Source of the DNA: Pseudomonadaceae bacterium UBA836
Lineage (GTDB): Bacteria; Pseudomonadota; Gammaproteobacteria; Pseudomonadales; Pseudomonadaceae
Length of the DNA: 13,389 nt
Assembly (NCBI GenBank): GCA_002296055.1
Contig: DBHE01000216.1
Location: 1-13,389, forward strand
Direction: 5' to 3'
In this document: positions 1-10,707 of the stretch, in pieces
Layout: every line of letters starts with the position of its first letter
How positions within the stretch are numbered: position 1 is the stretch's first letter
The notes under the pieces: generated by a model
Told to the model about the DNA's origin: nothing
Seen by the model: the letters and a program-made list of their open reading frames with translations, nothing else
Databases searched by the model: none
Position numbers and translations under genes: made by a program

Positions 1-59
1 GCGGTTGCTTCACGGTCCGTCCAGTTTTCCAGACACTGCTCAAATTGCGCTTGAGTCAC
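1..59 (-). CDS. gap: Start of glyceraldehyde-3-phosphate dehydrogenase (partial, runs off the left edge)
   Basis: Only the first 19 codons are in the window. Read leftward they give MTQAQFEQCLENWTDREAT from a GTG start at 59-57. A GGAAGG ribosome binding site (67-72) lies seven bases upstream, which fixes the start. The N-terminus (short polar lead, then a CLxxWxDREA-like stretch) resembles, as I recall it, the long-form glyceraldehyde-3-phosphate dehydrogenase that lies divergently beside mfd in Pseudomonas (PA3001 in P. aeruginosa). That enzyme oxidises glyceraldehyde 3-phosphate to 1,3-bisphosphoglycerate or runs in the gluconeogenic direction. No catalytic residue is visible, so identity rests on synteny and a short similarity; the presence of a leftward coding start is more certain than its product. 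Confidence 0.6.
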   Translation of the reverse strand, partial: MTQAQFEQCLENWTDREAT

Positions 60-77
60 GGCTATACCTTCCAAGTC

Positions 78-102
78 TTGGTAACTAAAGGGCGCATATT
101 AT
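78..102 (+). promoter_or_regulatory. Weak candidate promoter for mfd-csiV
   Basis: TATTAT (97-102) is a good -10 hexamer on the plus strand and nearly coincides with the -10 of the divergent promoter, because the local sequence GCATATTATGC is almost symmetrical. The only -35-like sequence, TTGGTA at 78-83, is just 13 bases away, which is too close for a normal sigma-70 promoter. mfd must have a promoter somewhere in 60-242, but this one is only a candidate. Confidence 0.25.
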
Positions 103-126
103 GCTTTCACTGGTCGTCATAGGCAA
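98..126 (-). promoter_or_regulatory. Putative sigma-70 promoter of the leftward gap gene
   Basis: On the minus strand TTGCCT (121-126, four of six consensus bases) is followed after exactly 17 bases by CATAAT (98-103, five of six). Transcription would start near base 90, leaving a leader of about 30 bases before the GTG at 59. An 11-base palindrome, CCAAGTCTTGG (71-81), lies in this leader and touches the ribosome binding site; its one-base centre makes it a poor RNA hairpin but a possible protein site. Confidence 0.45.
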
Positions 127-242
127 TGATTCGCAGAAAAACCCAAGGATACGGGCACAATCGTAGCGAGCGCGTTAAACTGCCTGCCTTTGTCAGCCGG
201 CCGCTGGCCAGCGCCATTTCGAACCGATTCAAGAGCGATTAC

Positions 243-3727
<3,485 letters not shown>

Positions 3728-3731
<4 letters not shown>

Positions 3732-4294
3732 AACAGTTGAGCAACGCGCTCGGCCTACTACTGCTGAGCACCCTGCTCGCCGTCGCCCCGCTGGCACAGG
3801 CAGAAGACTATCTAGTTGAGGTGGTCTTCTTCGGACAACCCTCAGCACCGCTGGTGCAGGGCACGCCGCCAGATCTGGACTGGGACGCCAATGCGATTGA
3901 CCTTGCGTCGACCGCCCGCTCCGACGTCCGCAGCATCGATAAAACCCGCTACCGCCTGGATGAGCAGGCGCGCAAATTGGAGCAAAGCGGATATCAAATC
4001 TATCTGCATCAGGCCTGGACACAGCCGCTGGACAACGACCTGGTCGTAGCCCTCCACCGCGGCCAGGCGGACAACGGCATCTATCCGGTTCAAGGGTTGG
4101 TGCGCCTGAGCCAGGACAACCTGACCGAGCTGCAAGTGGCTTTCTGGCGTAATCGCCCGACCGCTGAGCTGGGACTGCAAGCCGCCACGTCGGTGATCTC
4201 CGAGCAGTTGCACCAGACCCGTGCTTTGCGCGTGAACGAAGTGCATTACCTCGACCATCAAAGCCTCGGCATGCTGGTGACCATCAGCCGCTAA
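3728..4294 (+). CDS. csiV: CsiV-family periplasmic peptidoglycan-biogenesis protein
   Basis: A 188-residue secreted protein of the CsiV family. Residues 1-25 form a signal peptide: a basic start, a leucine-rich core and an AQA|ED signal peptidase I site, with no lipobox cysteine. The mature part begins with the typical DYLVEVVFF strand and carries the family's hallmark segment near 89-101 (YQIYLHQAWTQPL), followed by GLVRLSQ and LQVAFW strands. In Vibrio cholerae CsiV works in the periplasm with the LpoA-activated synthase PBP1A and is needed for growth with D-amino acids; the role in Pseudomonas is inferred from the family. The ATG overlaps the mfd stop as ATGA, and AAAGGAAAA lies upstream inside mfd, so translation is probably coupled to mfd. 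Confidence 0.85.
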
Positions 4295-4301
4295 ACAACA
4301 G

Positions 4302-6220
<1,919 letters not shown>

Positions 6221-6224
<4 letters not shown>

Positions 6225-7225
6225 ACCAGCTCAAACTCCTTTAACACAGAGACCGCAGCGCGCCACTGCGGCGTAGCGCGGTAATCGGACATGACAGGTT
6301 GACGTGCGAGCATGCGCGCAATGCGCTCAGGCGCCTGCAGCCCGCTCTTCTGGGCGTGCACCAGGCCCTCTTCAGCCGCAGCACGGTCATTGCAGATCAG
6401 CAGCATATCGCCACCGGCCGCCTGGGCCGCATCAATACGCTCGGGGATGCCTCCCACCGCGTGAGCGCCAGCCATGGTCAGGTCATCACTGAAGATCACA
6501 CCGTCAAACCCCAACTCTGCGCGCAGGATCTCCTGCAGCCAGCGCGAGGAAAAGCCGGCTGGCAAACTATCGACCTGCGAGTACACCACGTGGGCCGGCA
6601 TGATGCCGTCAAGCTTGGCAGCCAGCCGAGCGAAGGGCACCAGATCCGTGCGCCGAATCTCATCGAGCGAGCGCTCATCCACCGGTAATGCAAAGTGGGA
6701 GTCAGCCTCGGCCCAGCCGTGGCCAGGAAAGTGTTTGCCGGTCGCAGCCATGCCAGCAGCGTGCAAACCATCAAGGTAGGCTGTCGCCAGCCGCGTAACC
6801 CGCTCCGGATCACCGCCCAGCGAACGGTTGCCAATCACCTGGCTGCGACCATGGTCCAGATCCAGCACCGGCGCAAAACTGATATCGATGCCGCACGCCA
6901 GCATCTCGGTAGCCATTACCCAGGCCGCCGTACGCGCCACCGCGTCTGCATGCTCATCGGGCACCGCCGCCACATCCGCCAACGCCGGCAAACGCAGGAC
7001 ATCACGGCGCAGACGCTGCACCCGTCCACCCTCCTGGTCGATAGCGATCAACATGTCTGGACGCTCGGCGCGAATGGCGCGCACCAGCTCACTGACCTGC
7101 TGCGGCGATTCGGTGTTGCGGGCAAACAGAATTAGGCCGGCCACCTCGGGTTGACGCAACAACTGCCGATCCTCCGCCTGCAGCCACAGGCCGGGCAGAT
7201 CCAGCATCAATGCACCCTGTTTCAA
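6221..7225 (-). CDS. nagZ: Beta-N-acetylglucosaminidase NagZ (peptidoglycan recycling)
   Basis: A cytoplasmic family-3 glycosidase that removes GlcNAc from GlcNAc-1,6-anhydroMurNAc peptides imported during wall turnover. Its anhydromuropeptide products feed recycling and, where AmpR-AmpC exists, induce the beta-lactamase. I place the start at TTG 7225, giving 334 residues (P. aeruginosa ~332): AGGAGAG lies seven bases upstream and the resulting MKQGALMLD matches the family N-terminus. The frame stays open to 7276, but that extension is not NagZ-like. Motifs are AIDQEGGRVQRL (61-72), the catalytic-loop signature KHFPGHGWAEADSH (164-177) with the Asp-His pair at 175/177, and the nucleophile in FSDDLTMAGAH (D247). 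It overlaps the channel gene by four bases and follows the YkuD gene by 61. Confidence 0.95.
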
Positions 7226-7231
7226 TGCAAA

Positions 7232-7238
7232 CTCTCCT
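7232..7238 (-). promoter_or_regulatory. Ribosome binding site that decides the nagZ start
   Basis: On the minus strand AGGAGAG ends seven bases before TTG 7225. An upstream start at 7276 has no comparable site, and an ATG three codons after M4 (the LMLD methionine) would sit too far away. The sequence therefore supports a TTG start. Confidence 0.75.
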
Positions 7239-7286
7239 GACGAAATACGTGATAACGCCTGCCCCGCTGCCAACATGGCGCGGCCC

Positions 7287-7772
7287 TCAGGCGTCTATCT
7301 GAACCAAGCAACCGACCGGCGTACTAGCGAACAGTTCCACCATGTCTTCATTGCGCATACGTACGCAACCATGAGACAGCGGGCGACCCATCGGCTGATC
7401 ATCACCGGTACCGTGTATATAGATGTAGCGTCGCTGCGAGTCGACATTGCCGCCGCGATTGAAGCCCGGCTTCTCACCGCACAACCAGAGAATACGGCTG
7501 AGAATCCAATCACGCTGTGGGAAGGAAGCAGCCAGCTCAGCAGACCAGACCTCACCGGTTGGCCGTCGACCGATAAATACCGCGCCTAAAGGCTGGCCTT
7601 CGCCAATGCGCGCACGCACCCGATGCAGGCCGCGAGGCGTGCAGCCCGAACCCTCAGTTTCACCAGCACCATTGAGCGCCGTAGACACGGCATAGCGACA
7701 CACCGGCTGCCCATCGGCGTAACCGATGAGCACCTGATCGGAAAGGGAAATATGGATACGGTCGAGCTGCAT
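7287..7772 (-). CDS. YkuD-family enzyme without signal peptide, probable cytoplasmic L,D-carboxypeptidase (ElsL-like)
   Basis: From ATG 7772, which has GGAGGTGA just upstream, the protein has 161 residues and consists of one YkuD (L,D-transpeptidase) domain. An alternative GTG at 7793 adds only seven residues. The catalytic signature is complete: H120 in IHGTGDDQPMG, then S133-H134-G135-C136-V137-R138, with C136 the nucleophile; TPRGLHRV (45-52) is also typical. The N-terminus (MQLDRIHISLSDQVLIGY) is polar and starts directly with the domain's first strand, so I see no signal peptide, lipobox or membrane anchor. Classical L,D-transpeptidases are exported. The signal-less YkuD protein ElsL of Acinetobacter baumannii is a cytoplasmic L,D-carboxypeptidase that trims tetrapeptides to tripeptides in recycling. 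Position next to nagZ fits that role, which remains an inference. Confidence 0.85.
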   Translation of the reverse strand: MQLDRIHISLSDQVLIGYADGQPVCRYAVSTALNGAGETEGSGCTPRGLHRVRARIGEGQPLGAVFIGRRPTGEVWSAELAASFPQRDWILSRILWLCGEKPGFNRGGNVDSQRRYIYIHGTGDDQPMGRPLSHGCVRMRNEDMVELFASTPVGCLVQIDA

Positions 7773-7832
7773 GTCACCTCCAACGCTGCGCACACCATAG
7801 CGGACGGCGCAGCCAAGGTAAATGCAGCTAAA

Positions 7833-8495
7833 TCAGACGGCCTCGGCCTGCTGCGCCGCTACCGCACTGTCGGCGCGCATACCGGCGGCCAGGAACGGCA
7901 CCATCAGGCGCAATACGCTATCGACCGGACGCGGCTCGCCCAGTTCCGCCTCAGCGATGGCACGCAGCGCCTTCATGCTGGACATGGTGAACGCGGCGCT
8001 ACCGAGCATAAAGTGCACACGCCAGAACAGCTCCTGCGGCGGAATGCCCGGAACCGCCCCGACAACCAGCCCCATATAACGCTGGAAGACCTTGCCATAC
8101 ACTTCACTCAGGTACTTGCGCAGATGCCCCTGACTCTGGCTGAAGGCAAGCCCCAACAAGCGCATGAATGTCGCCAGATCATTGCCACTGCGCGGCTTGA
8201 CCGCCAGCGCCTGATCGACCAGCATCTCAAGCAGGGTTTCGAGACTTTGCGCGCTATCGCCACGCTGCTCACGCTGATCCAGCTCACGCTCCAGGCTGCT
8301 GACAAAAGGATCAAGAAAGCGCACAAAGACCGCCTGAATCAGCGCTTTCTTGGACCCGAAGTGGTAATTGACCGCGGCCAGGTTGACCCCGGCCTTGCTG
8401 GTGATCAAGCGCAGCGAGGTTTCGGCAAACCCCTTCTCTGCGAACAGTTGCTCAGCGGCATCCAGTATGCGCTTGACGGTATCGGACTGCGCCAT
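7833..8495 (-). CDS. psrA: TetR-family fatty-acid-responsive regulator PsrA
   Basis: A 220-residue TetR-family regulator. The first 56 residues (MAQSDTVKRILDAAEQLFAEK onward) are nearly identical, as I recall it, to PsrA of P. aeruginosa, including the helix-turn-helix (about 28-47: LRLITSKAGVNLAAVNYHFG). The ligand-binding half is also PsrA-like (KPRSGNDL, FMRLLGLAFSQSQGHLRKYL, ELFWRVHFMLG). In Pseudomonas, PsrA represses its own gene and fad beta-oxidation genes, activates rpoS, and is released from DNA by long-chain fatty acids such as oleate. GGGGGA lies about five bases before the ATG. Two PsrA-type palindromes overlap its promoter. It is divergent from lexA and first in the leftward gene set; a 60-base gap separates it from the YkuD gene, so co-transcription is possible but unproven. 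Confidence 0.95.
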   Translation of the reverse strand: MAQSDTVKRILDAAEQLFAEKGFAETSLRLITSKAGVNLAAVNYHFGSKKALIQAVFVRFLDPFVSSLERELDQREQRGDSAQSLETLLEMLVDQALAVKPRSGNDLATFMRLLGLAFSQSQGHLRKYLSEVYGKVFQRYMGLVVGAVPGIPPQELFWRVHFMLGSAAFTMSSMKALRAIAEAELGEPRPVDSVLRLMVPFLAAGMRADSAVAAQQAEAV

Positions 8496-8526
8496 GCGTC
8501 CCCCACAGATAGCAAACGATTAGTAA

Positions 8527-8540
8527 CAAACAAGCGTTTC
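8527..8540. promoter_or_regulatory. PsrA operator, box 1
   Basis: CAAAC-AAGC-GTTTC is a full match to the published PsrA consensus (G/C)AAAC-N2-4-GTTT(G/C). It covers the predicted psrA transcription start and shares one base (8540) with box 2. Confidence 0.8.
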
Positions 8541-8553
8541 AAACATACGTTTA
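8540..8553. promoter_or_regulatory. PsrA operator, box 2
   Basis: CAAAC-ATAC-GTTTA matches the PsrA consensus except for the last base. It contains the psrA -10 hexamer. Its centre lies 13 bases from that of box 1, slightly more than one helical turn, so two dimers could bind adjacent turns. An isolated half site, CAAAC (8513-8517), continues the spacing 14 bases before box 1. Confidence 0.65.
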
Positions 8554-8570
8554 AAACAGTAGACCGTCAA
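8542..8570 (-). promoter_or_regulatory. psrA promoter (sigma-70)
   Basis: On the minus strand TTGACG (8565-8570, five of six) and TATGTT (8542-8547, four of six) are separated by exactly 17 bases. Transcription would start near 8535, about 40 bases before the psrA ATG. The -10 lies wholly inside PsrA box 2, and the predicted start lies in box 1, so bound PsrA should block polymerase. Confidence 0.75.
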
Positions 8571-8614
8571 CCCTGATACCCCGCCCTGAGCTGCAGCGCA
8601 CACCTAACTGCTTA

Positions 8615-8632
8615 CCCCGCCCTTCCCCGCCC
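8615..8632 (-). repeat. G-quadruplex-capable direct repeat between psrA and lexA
   Basis: CCCCGCCC occurs twice (8615-8622 and 8625-8632) with two bases between. On the minus strand this reads GGGCGGGGAAGGGCGGGG: four G-runs of three or more with loops of one, two and one bases, the form of a stable three-layer quadruplex. It sits roughly midway between the -35 boxes of psrA and lexA. Whether it folds is not known. Confidence 0.6.
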
Positions 8633-8669
8633 ACTGCATTCGTCCAAACAGGAAAATCCGGCAATGGGG

Positions 8670-8697
8670 TTGTCGCGCCCAAACAACTGTATATAAT
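8670..8697 (+). promoter_or_regulatory. lexA-sulA promoter (sigma-70)
   Basis: TTGTCG (8670-8675, four of six) is followed after 16 bases by a perfect TATAAT (8692-8697). Transcription would begin near 8704, giving a leader of about 29 bases. LexA box 1 covers the -10 and box 2 the first transcribed bases, a standard arrangement for repression by LexA. Confidence 0.8.
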
Positions 8698-8702
8698 CCC
8701 AG
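8687..8702. promoter_or_regulatory. LexA operator (SOS box) 1
   Basis: CTGTATATAATCCCAG has the CTG-N10-CAG form of gammaproteobacterial LexA boxes, with the usual AT-rich centre, and contains the -10 hexamer of the lexA promoter. Confidence 0.9.
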
Positions 8703-8705
8703 ATA

Positions 8706-8721
8706 CTGGATAAAAACACAG
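8706..8721. promoter_or_regulatory. LexA operator (SOS box) 2
   Basis: CTGGATAAAAACACAG is a second CTG-N10-CAG palindrome, 19 bases after the first. It covers the first transcribed bases and reaches the AGGT that probably serves as the lexA ribosome binding site. Its left arm (CTGG) is weaker than the right (ACAG). Confidence 0.75.
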
Positions 8722-8732
8722 GTACCCCTTCC

Positions 8733-9341
8733 ATGCAGAAGCTAACCGCACGACAACAGCAGGTTCTGGCCTTCATTAAGGAGTACATGGACGGCAACGG
8801 GTATCCACCTACCCGCGTCGACATAGCCAAGACACTGGGCTTCAAATCCCCCAACGCTGCCGAAGATCACCTGCGCGCACTGGCACGCAAAGGCGCTATT
8901 GAGATGATCCCCGGTGCCTCCCGTGGCATTCGCCTGCCTGAGTCAGAAGCCGACAGCAATGAGGGCCAGCTACCCGTCATCGGCCGCGTTGCCGCTGGCG
9001 CCCCAGTTTTGGCACTGGAGAACGTGGAGGATCATTGCCGCATCGATCCGGACTTCTTTCAGCCACGCGCCGACTATTTGCTGCGTGTTCAGGGAGAAAG
9101 TATGCGCGACATCGGCATCATGGACGGCGACCTGCTGGCAGTGCACCGCACCAGCGAAGCACGTAATGGCCAGATCGTCGTGGCACGCATCGGCGAAGAA
9201 GTGACCGTAAAGCGCTTCCAGAAGCAAGGCCGCAAGGTCTCTCTGATTGCCGAAAACCCGGACTTCAAACCAATCGAAGTCGACCTCACCGAACAGGAAC
9301 TTACCATTGAAGGTTTAAGCGTCGGCGTTATCCGTCGCTGA
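8733..9341 (+). CDS. lexA: SOS repressor LexA
   Basis: A 202-residue LexA, the usual length. It represses SOS genes and cleaves itself when it meets RecA bound to single-stranded DNA. The winged helix-turn-helix occupies about residues 1-70 ([37 protein letters not shown]). The self-cleavage bond is A88-G89 in RVAAGAP, and the serine-lysine pair is S123 (QGESM) and K160 (TVKRF). The protein ends [11 protein letters not shown], as in Pseudomonas LexA. Two LexA boxes overlap its promoter, so it is autoregulated. The start is the first ATG after those boxes; AGGT lies nine bases upstream, a modest ribosome binding site. sulA follows after ten bases in the same transcript. Confidence 0.98.
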   Translation: MQKLTARQQQVLAFIKEYMDGNGYPPTRVDIAKTLGFKSPNAAEDHLRALARKGAIEMIPGASRGIRLPESEADSNEGQLPVIGRVAAGAPVLALENVEDHCRIDPDFFQPRADYLLRVQGESMRDIGIMDGDLLAVHRTSEARNGQIVVARIGEEVTVKRFQKQGRKVSLIAENPDFKPIEVDLTEQELTIEGLSVGVIRR

Positions 9342-9351
9342 GGAGCTGATC

Positions 9352-9834
9352 ATGCAGTACGCCCGCACCGAACAACAGACGCTGACCCAGGCCGACCTGT
9401 TTCATAACGCCCTGATGGCCAGCCGACTCAAACACGAGCGCCTTGATACCACTCCCAGACAACCCGTCGAGGACACGGAAGGCAGCTATAGCGAGATGAG
9501 CCTGCAAGGTAGTGCGCGCCAGTGTCTGCAATGGCTTGCGCCGGTACTGCGTGACCTGAGCACACGTAACAGCCGCCGCTGGCTGACACTGATCGACCCG
9601 CCGGCGGCCGTTAGCCAGCAATGGCTACGCGGCGCCAACCTTGACCCACAACGCATCATGATTGTGCGCTCCAAGTCCGGCATGGACACGCTAACTCTGT
9701 GCTGCGACCTGCTCAAGATGGGCGGCAGCCATACCGTTGTCAGCTGGCTCGACAAGGACAGCTGCATCGCACCGCGGCTGGAGCGCGCCGCTCGCAGCGG
9801 TCACTGCCAAAGCCTGAACGTGCATCTGGGCTGA
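9352..9834 (+). CDS. sulA: SOS-induced cell division inhibitor SulA
   Basis: A 160-residue SulA of the Pseudomonas type. SulA binds FtsZ and stops Z-ring assembly until DNA damage is repaired. The first ~45 residues are variable and polar. The conserved core starts near 50 (SLQGSARQCLQWLAPVLRDLS) and includes RRWLTLIDPP (75-84), WLRGANLDPQRI (91-102), GGSHTVVSWL (124-133) and the C-terminal QSLNVHLG. It starts ten bases after lexA with AGGAG across the junction, so LexA controls it through the shared operators. In E. coli sulA is a separate SOS gene; the lexA-sulA pair is typical of pseudomonads. A strong terminator follows immediately. Confidence 0.93.
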   Translation: MQYARTEQQTLTQADLFHNALMASRLKHERLDTTPRQPVEDTEGSYSEMSLQGSARQCLQWLAPVLRDLSTRNSRRWLTLIDPPAAVSQQWLRGANLDPQRIMIVRSKSGMDTLTLCCDLLKMGGSHTVVSWLDKDSCIAPRLERAARSGHCQSLNVHLG

Positions 9835-9841
9835 TACAAAG

Positions 9842-9871
9842 AAAAAGGCCAGCTTCTCAGCTGGCCTTTTT
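9842..9871. terminator. Strong bidirectional rho-independent terminator
   Basis: A 13-bp perfect stem (9842-9854 with 9859-9871) around a TCTC loop has A5 on one side and T5 on the other, so it ends transcripts from both directions. It lies seven bases after sulA and 15 bases after the end of the leftward gene at 9887. Confidence 0.95.
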
Positions 9872-9886
9872 GTATCTGTTCGGCGC

Positions 9887-10132
9887 TCAGTGCAGAACCC
9901 GATCCTCCGGGATCAATTCGCCGTCCTCGTCTTCATCATCCATCATCTGCCCGGCCATTTGCATGCCGGCGCTGATCATGACCTTGGCAACTTCAATGTA
10001 GTTGCCCTGCAGATATTCGCGCGCATCGTCGGAAAACTCGATTACCAGCAGCGGCTCCCCTTCCTCGTCGGAACGACGCAGCGCCACCTTGCCGTTGGCG
10101 AGTTCGACGATTTCCAGAAAGGGTGAAGACAT
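9887..10132 (-). CDS. Conserved short protein of pseudomonads (PA3009-like), function unknown
   Basis: An 81-residue cytoplasmic protein I recognise only as the conserved hypothetical beside the DUF6586 gene in Pseudomonas. It starts SSPFLEIVELANGKVALRR, a beta-rich stretch, then FSDDAREYLQGNYIEVAKVM, probably helical. It ends in a methionine-rich segment (57-64) and an acidic run (DDEDEDGE, 65-72). There is no signal peptide, membrane helix or cysteine. The frame opens earlier, to 10171, but I choose ATG 10132 because AGGAGA lies nine bases before it and the family starts MSSPF. It follows the DUF6586 gene by 63 bases, which contain a possible extended -10 promoter, and ends at the shared terminator. 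Confidence 0.85.
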   Translation of the reverse strand: MSSPFLEIVELANGKVALRRSDEEGEPLLVIEFSDDAREYLQGNYIEVAKVMISAGMQMAGQMMDDEDEDGELIPEDRVLH

Positions 10133-10161
10133 GACGCGGTTCTCCTGTATGACAGCGACGC

Positions 10162-10170
10162 AGTGTAACA
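10162..10170 (-). promoter_or_regulatory. Possible extended -10 promoter before the PA3009-like gene
   Basis: On the minus strand TGT-TACACT (10162-10170) has the TGN extension directly before a -10-like hexamer, about 30 bases ahead of the ATG at 10132. No good -35 is visible, as is common for extended -10 promoters. It would let the gene be expressed independently of topA. Confidence 0.35.
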
Positions 10171-10195
10171 CAGCGCCGCCCTCAGAGCATCCGCA

Positions 10196-10696
10196 CTACC
10201 ACTCCTGCATGCCGTCGCGGTACGCCGCCACACGCTCGGACAGCGCCTCCAGAGCCTCCTGCGCATCCGCACAGCTCCACTCGGAGGTGGCAACAGCACT
10301 GCTGGCTATCAGCGACTCAGCCTTGCTATCAGCGGGCACCGGCGGTGCCTGCAAGCGCTGCCAAGCGCCAATCACACCGGCCAGCCAAGTGCCCTTGCTG
10401 TCAGCCAGCTCGGTCAACTCCGCCAGCTCCGGACCGGGAAAGCGCTGCACCACCGACGGCACCAGCACAGCCTCGACCTGACGTGCGTCAACCAGCGGCC
10501 AGCGATAGCGGTCGGCGACCTCATGGATCAGTGCCAGCGCGCCACGGTACAGGTGAAACACTGCGTGTTCGCGGTGGTACTGCGCCTGGGTCAAGGCATC
10601 AAGCGCATTGCTGCTCTCGGCTTGCTGCCAGGACTCGATCGCCTTGCGCGCAAAGAACAGCGCCTGGTTGGTGCGGGTATAAGCTTCATTGGCCAT
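10196..10696 (-). CDS. DUF6586 family protein, function unknown
   Basis: A 166-residue protein matching the conserved pseudomonad family next to topA (PA3010-like). Its N-terminus ANEAYTRTNQALFFARKAIESW is typical, followed by mostly helical sequence with a HREHAVFHLYRGALALIHEVADRY segment (about 42-64). A Pro/Ala/Ser-rich linker (about 117-135) precedes a final helix (about 140-162). There is no signal peptide or transmembrane helix, so it is probably cytoplasmic. The ATG lies 11 bases after the topA stop, with AGGTGAT across the junction, so it is almost certainly co-transcribed with topA. Its function is unknown; the helical bundle and topA linkage do not define one. Confidence 0.88.
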   Translation of the reverse strand: MANEAYTRTNQALFFARKAIESWQQAESSNALDALTQAQYHREHAVFHLYRGALALIHEVADRYRWPLVDARQVEAVLVPSVVQRFPGPELAELTELADSKGTWLAGVIGAWQRLQAPPVPADSKAESLIASSAVATSEWSCADAQEALEALSERVAAYRDGMQEW

Positions 10697-10707
10697 GGCT
10701 GATCACC

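Noticed and set aside
202..213. CGCTGGCCAGCG, a 12-base perfect palindrome in the mfd leader, considered as an operator
   Set aside because: Short GC-rich palindromes are common by chance at this base composition, and it matches no operator known to me.
126..242. 39-residue N-terminal extension of Mfd
   Set aside because: The ATG at 126 has only AGG two bases upstream, and the extension does not resemble Mfd N-termini; ATG 243 gives the family length.
7785..7813. Inverted repeat GCTGCGC/GCGCAGC between psrA and the YkuD gene, considered as a terminator or attenuator
   Set aside because: The seven-base stem has a 15-base loop and no T tract follows on the minus strand, so it is unlikely to stop transcription.
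7623..8576. 317-codon plus-strand open frame opposite psrA and the YkuD gene
   Set aside because: It runs antisense through two recognised genes and through the psrA operators, with shadow-like composition.
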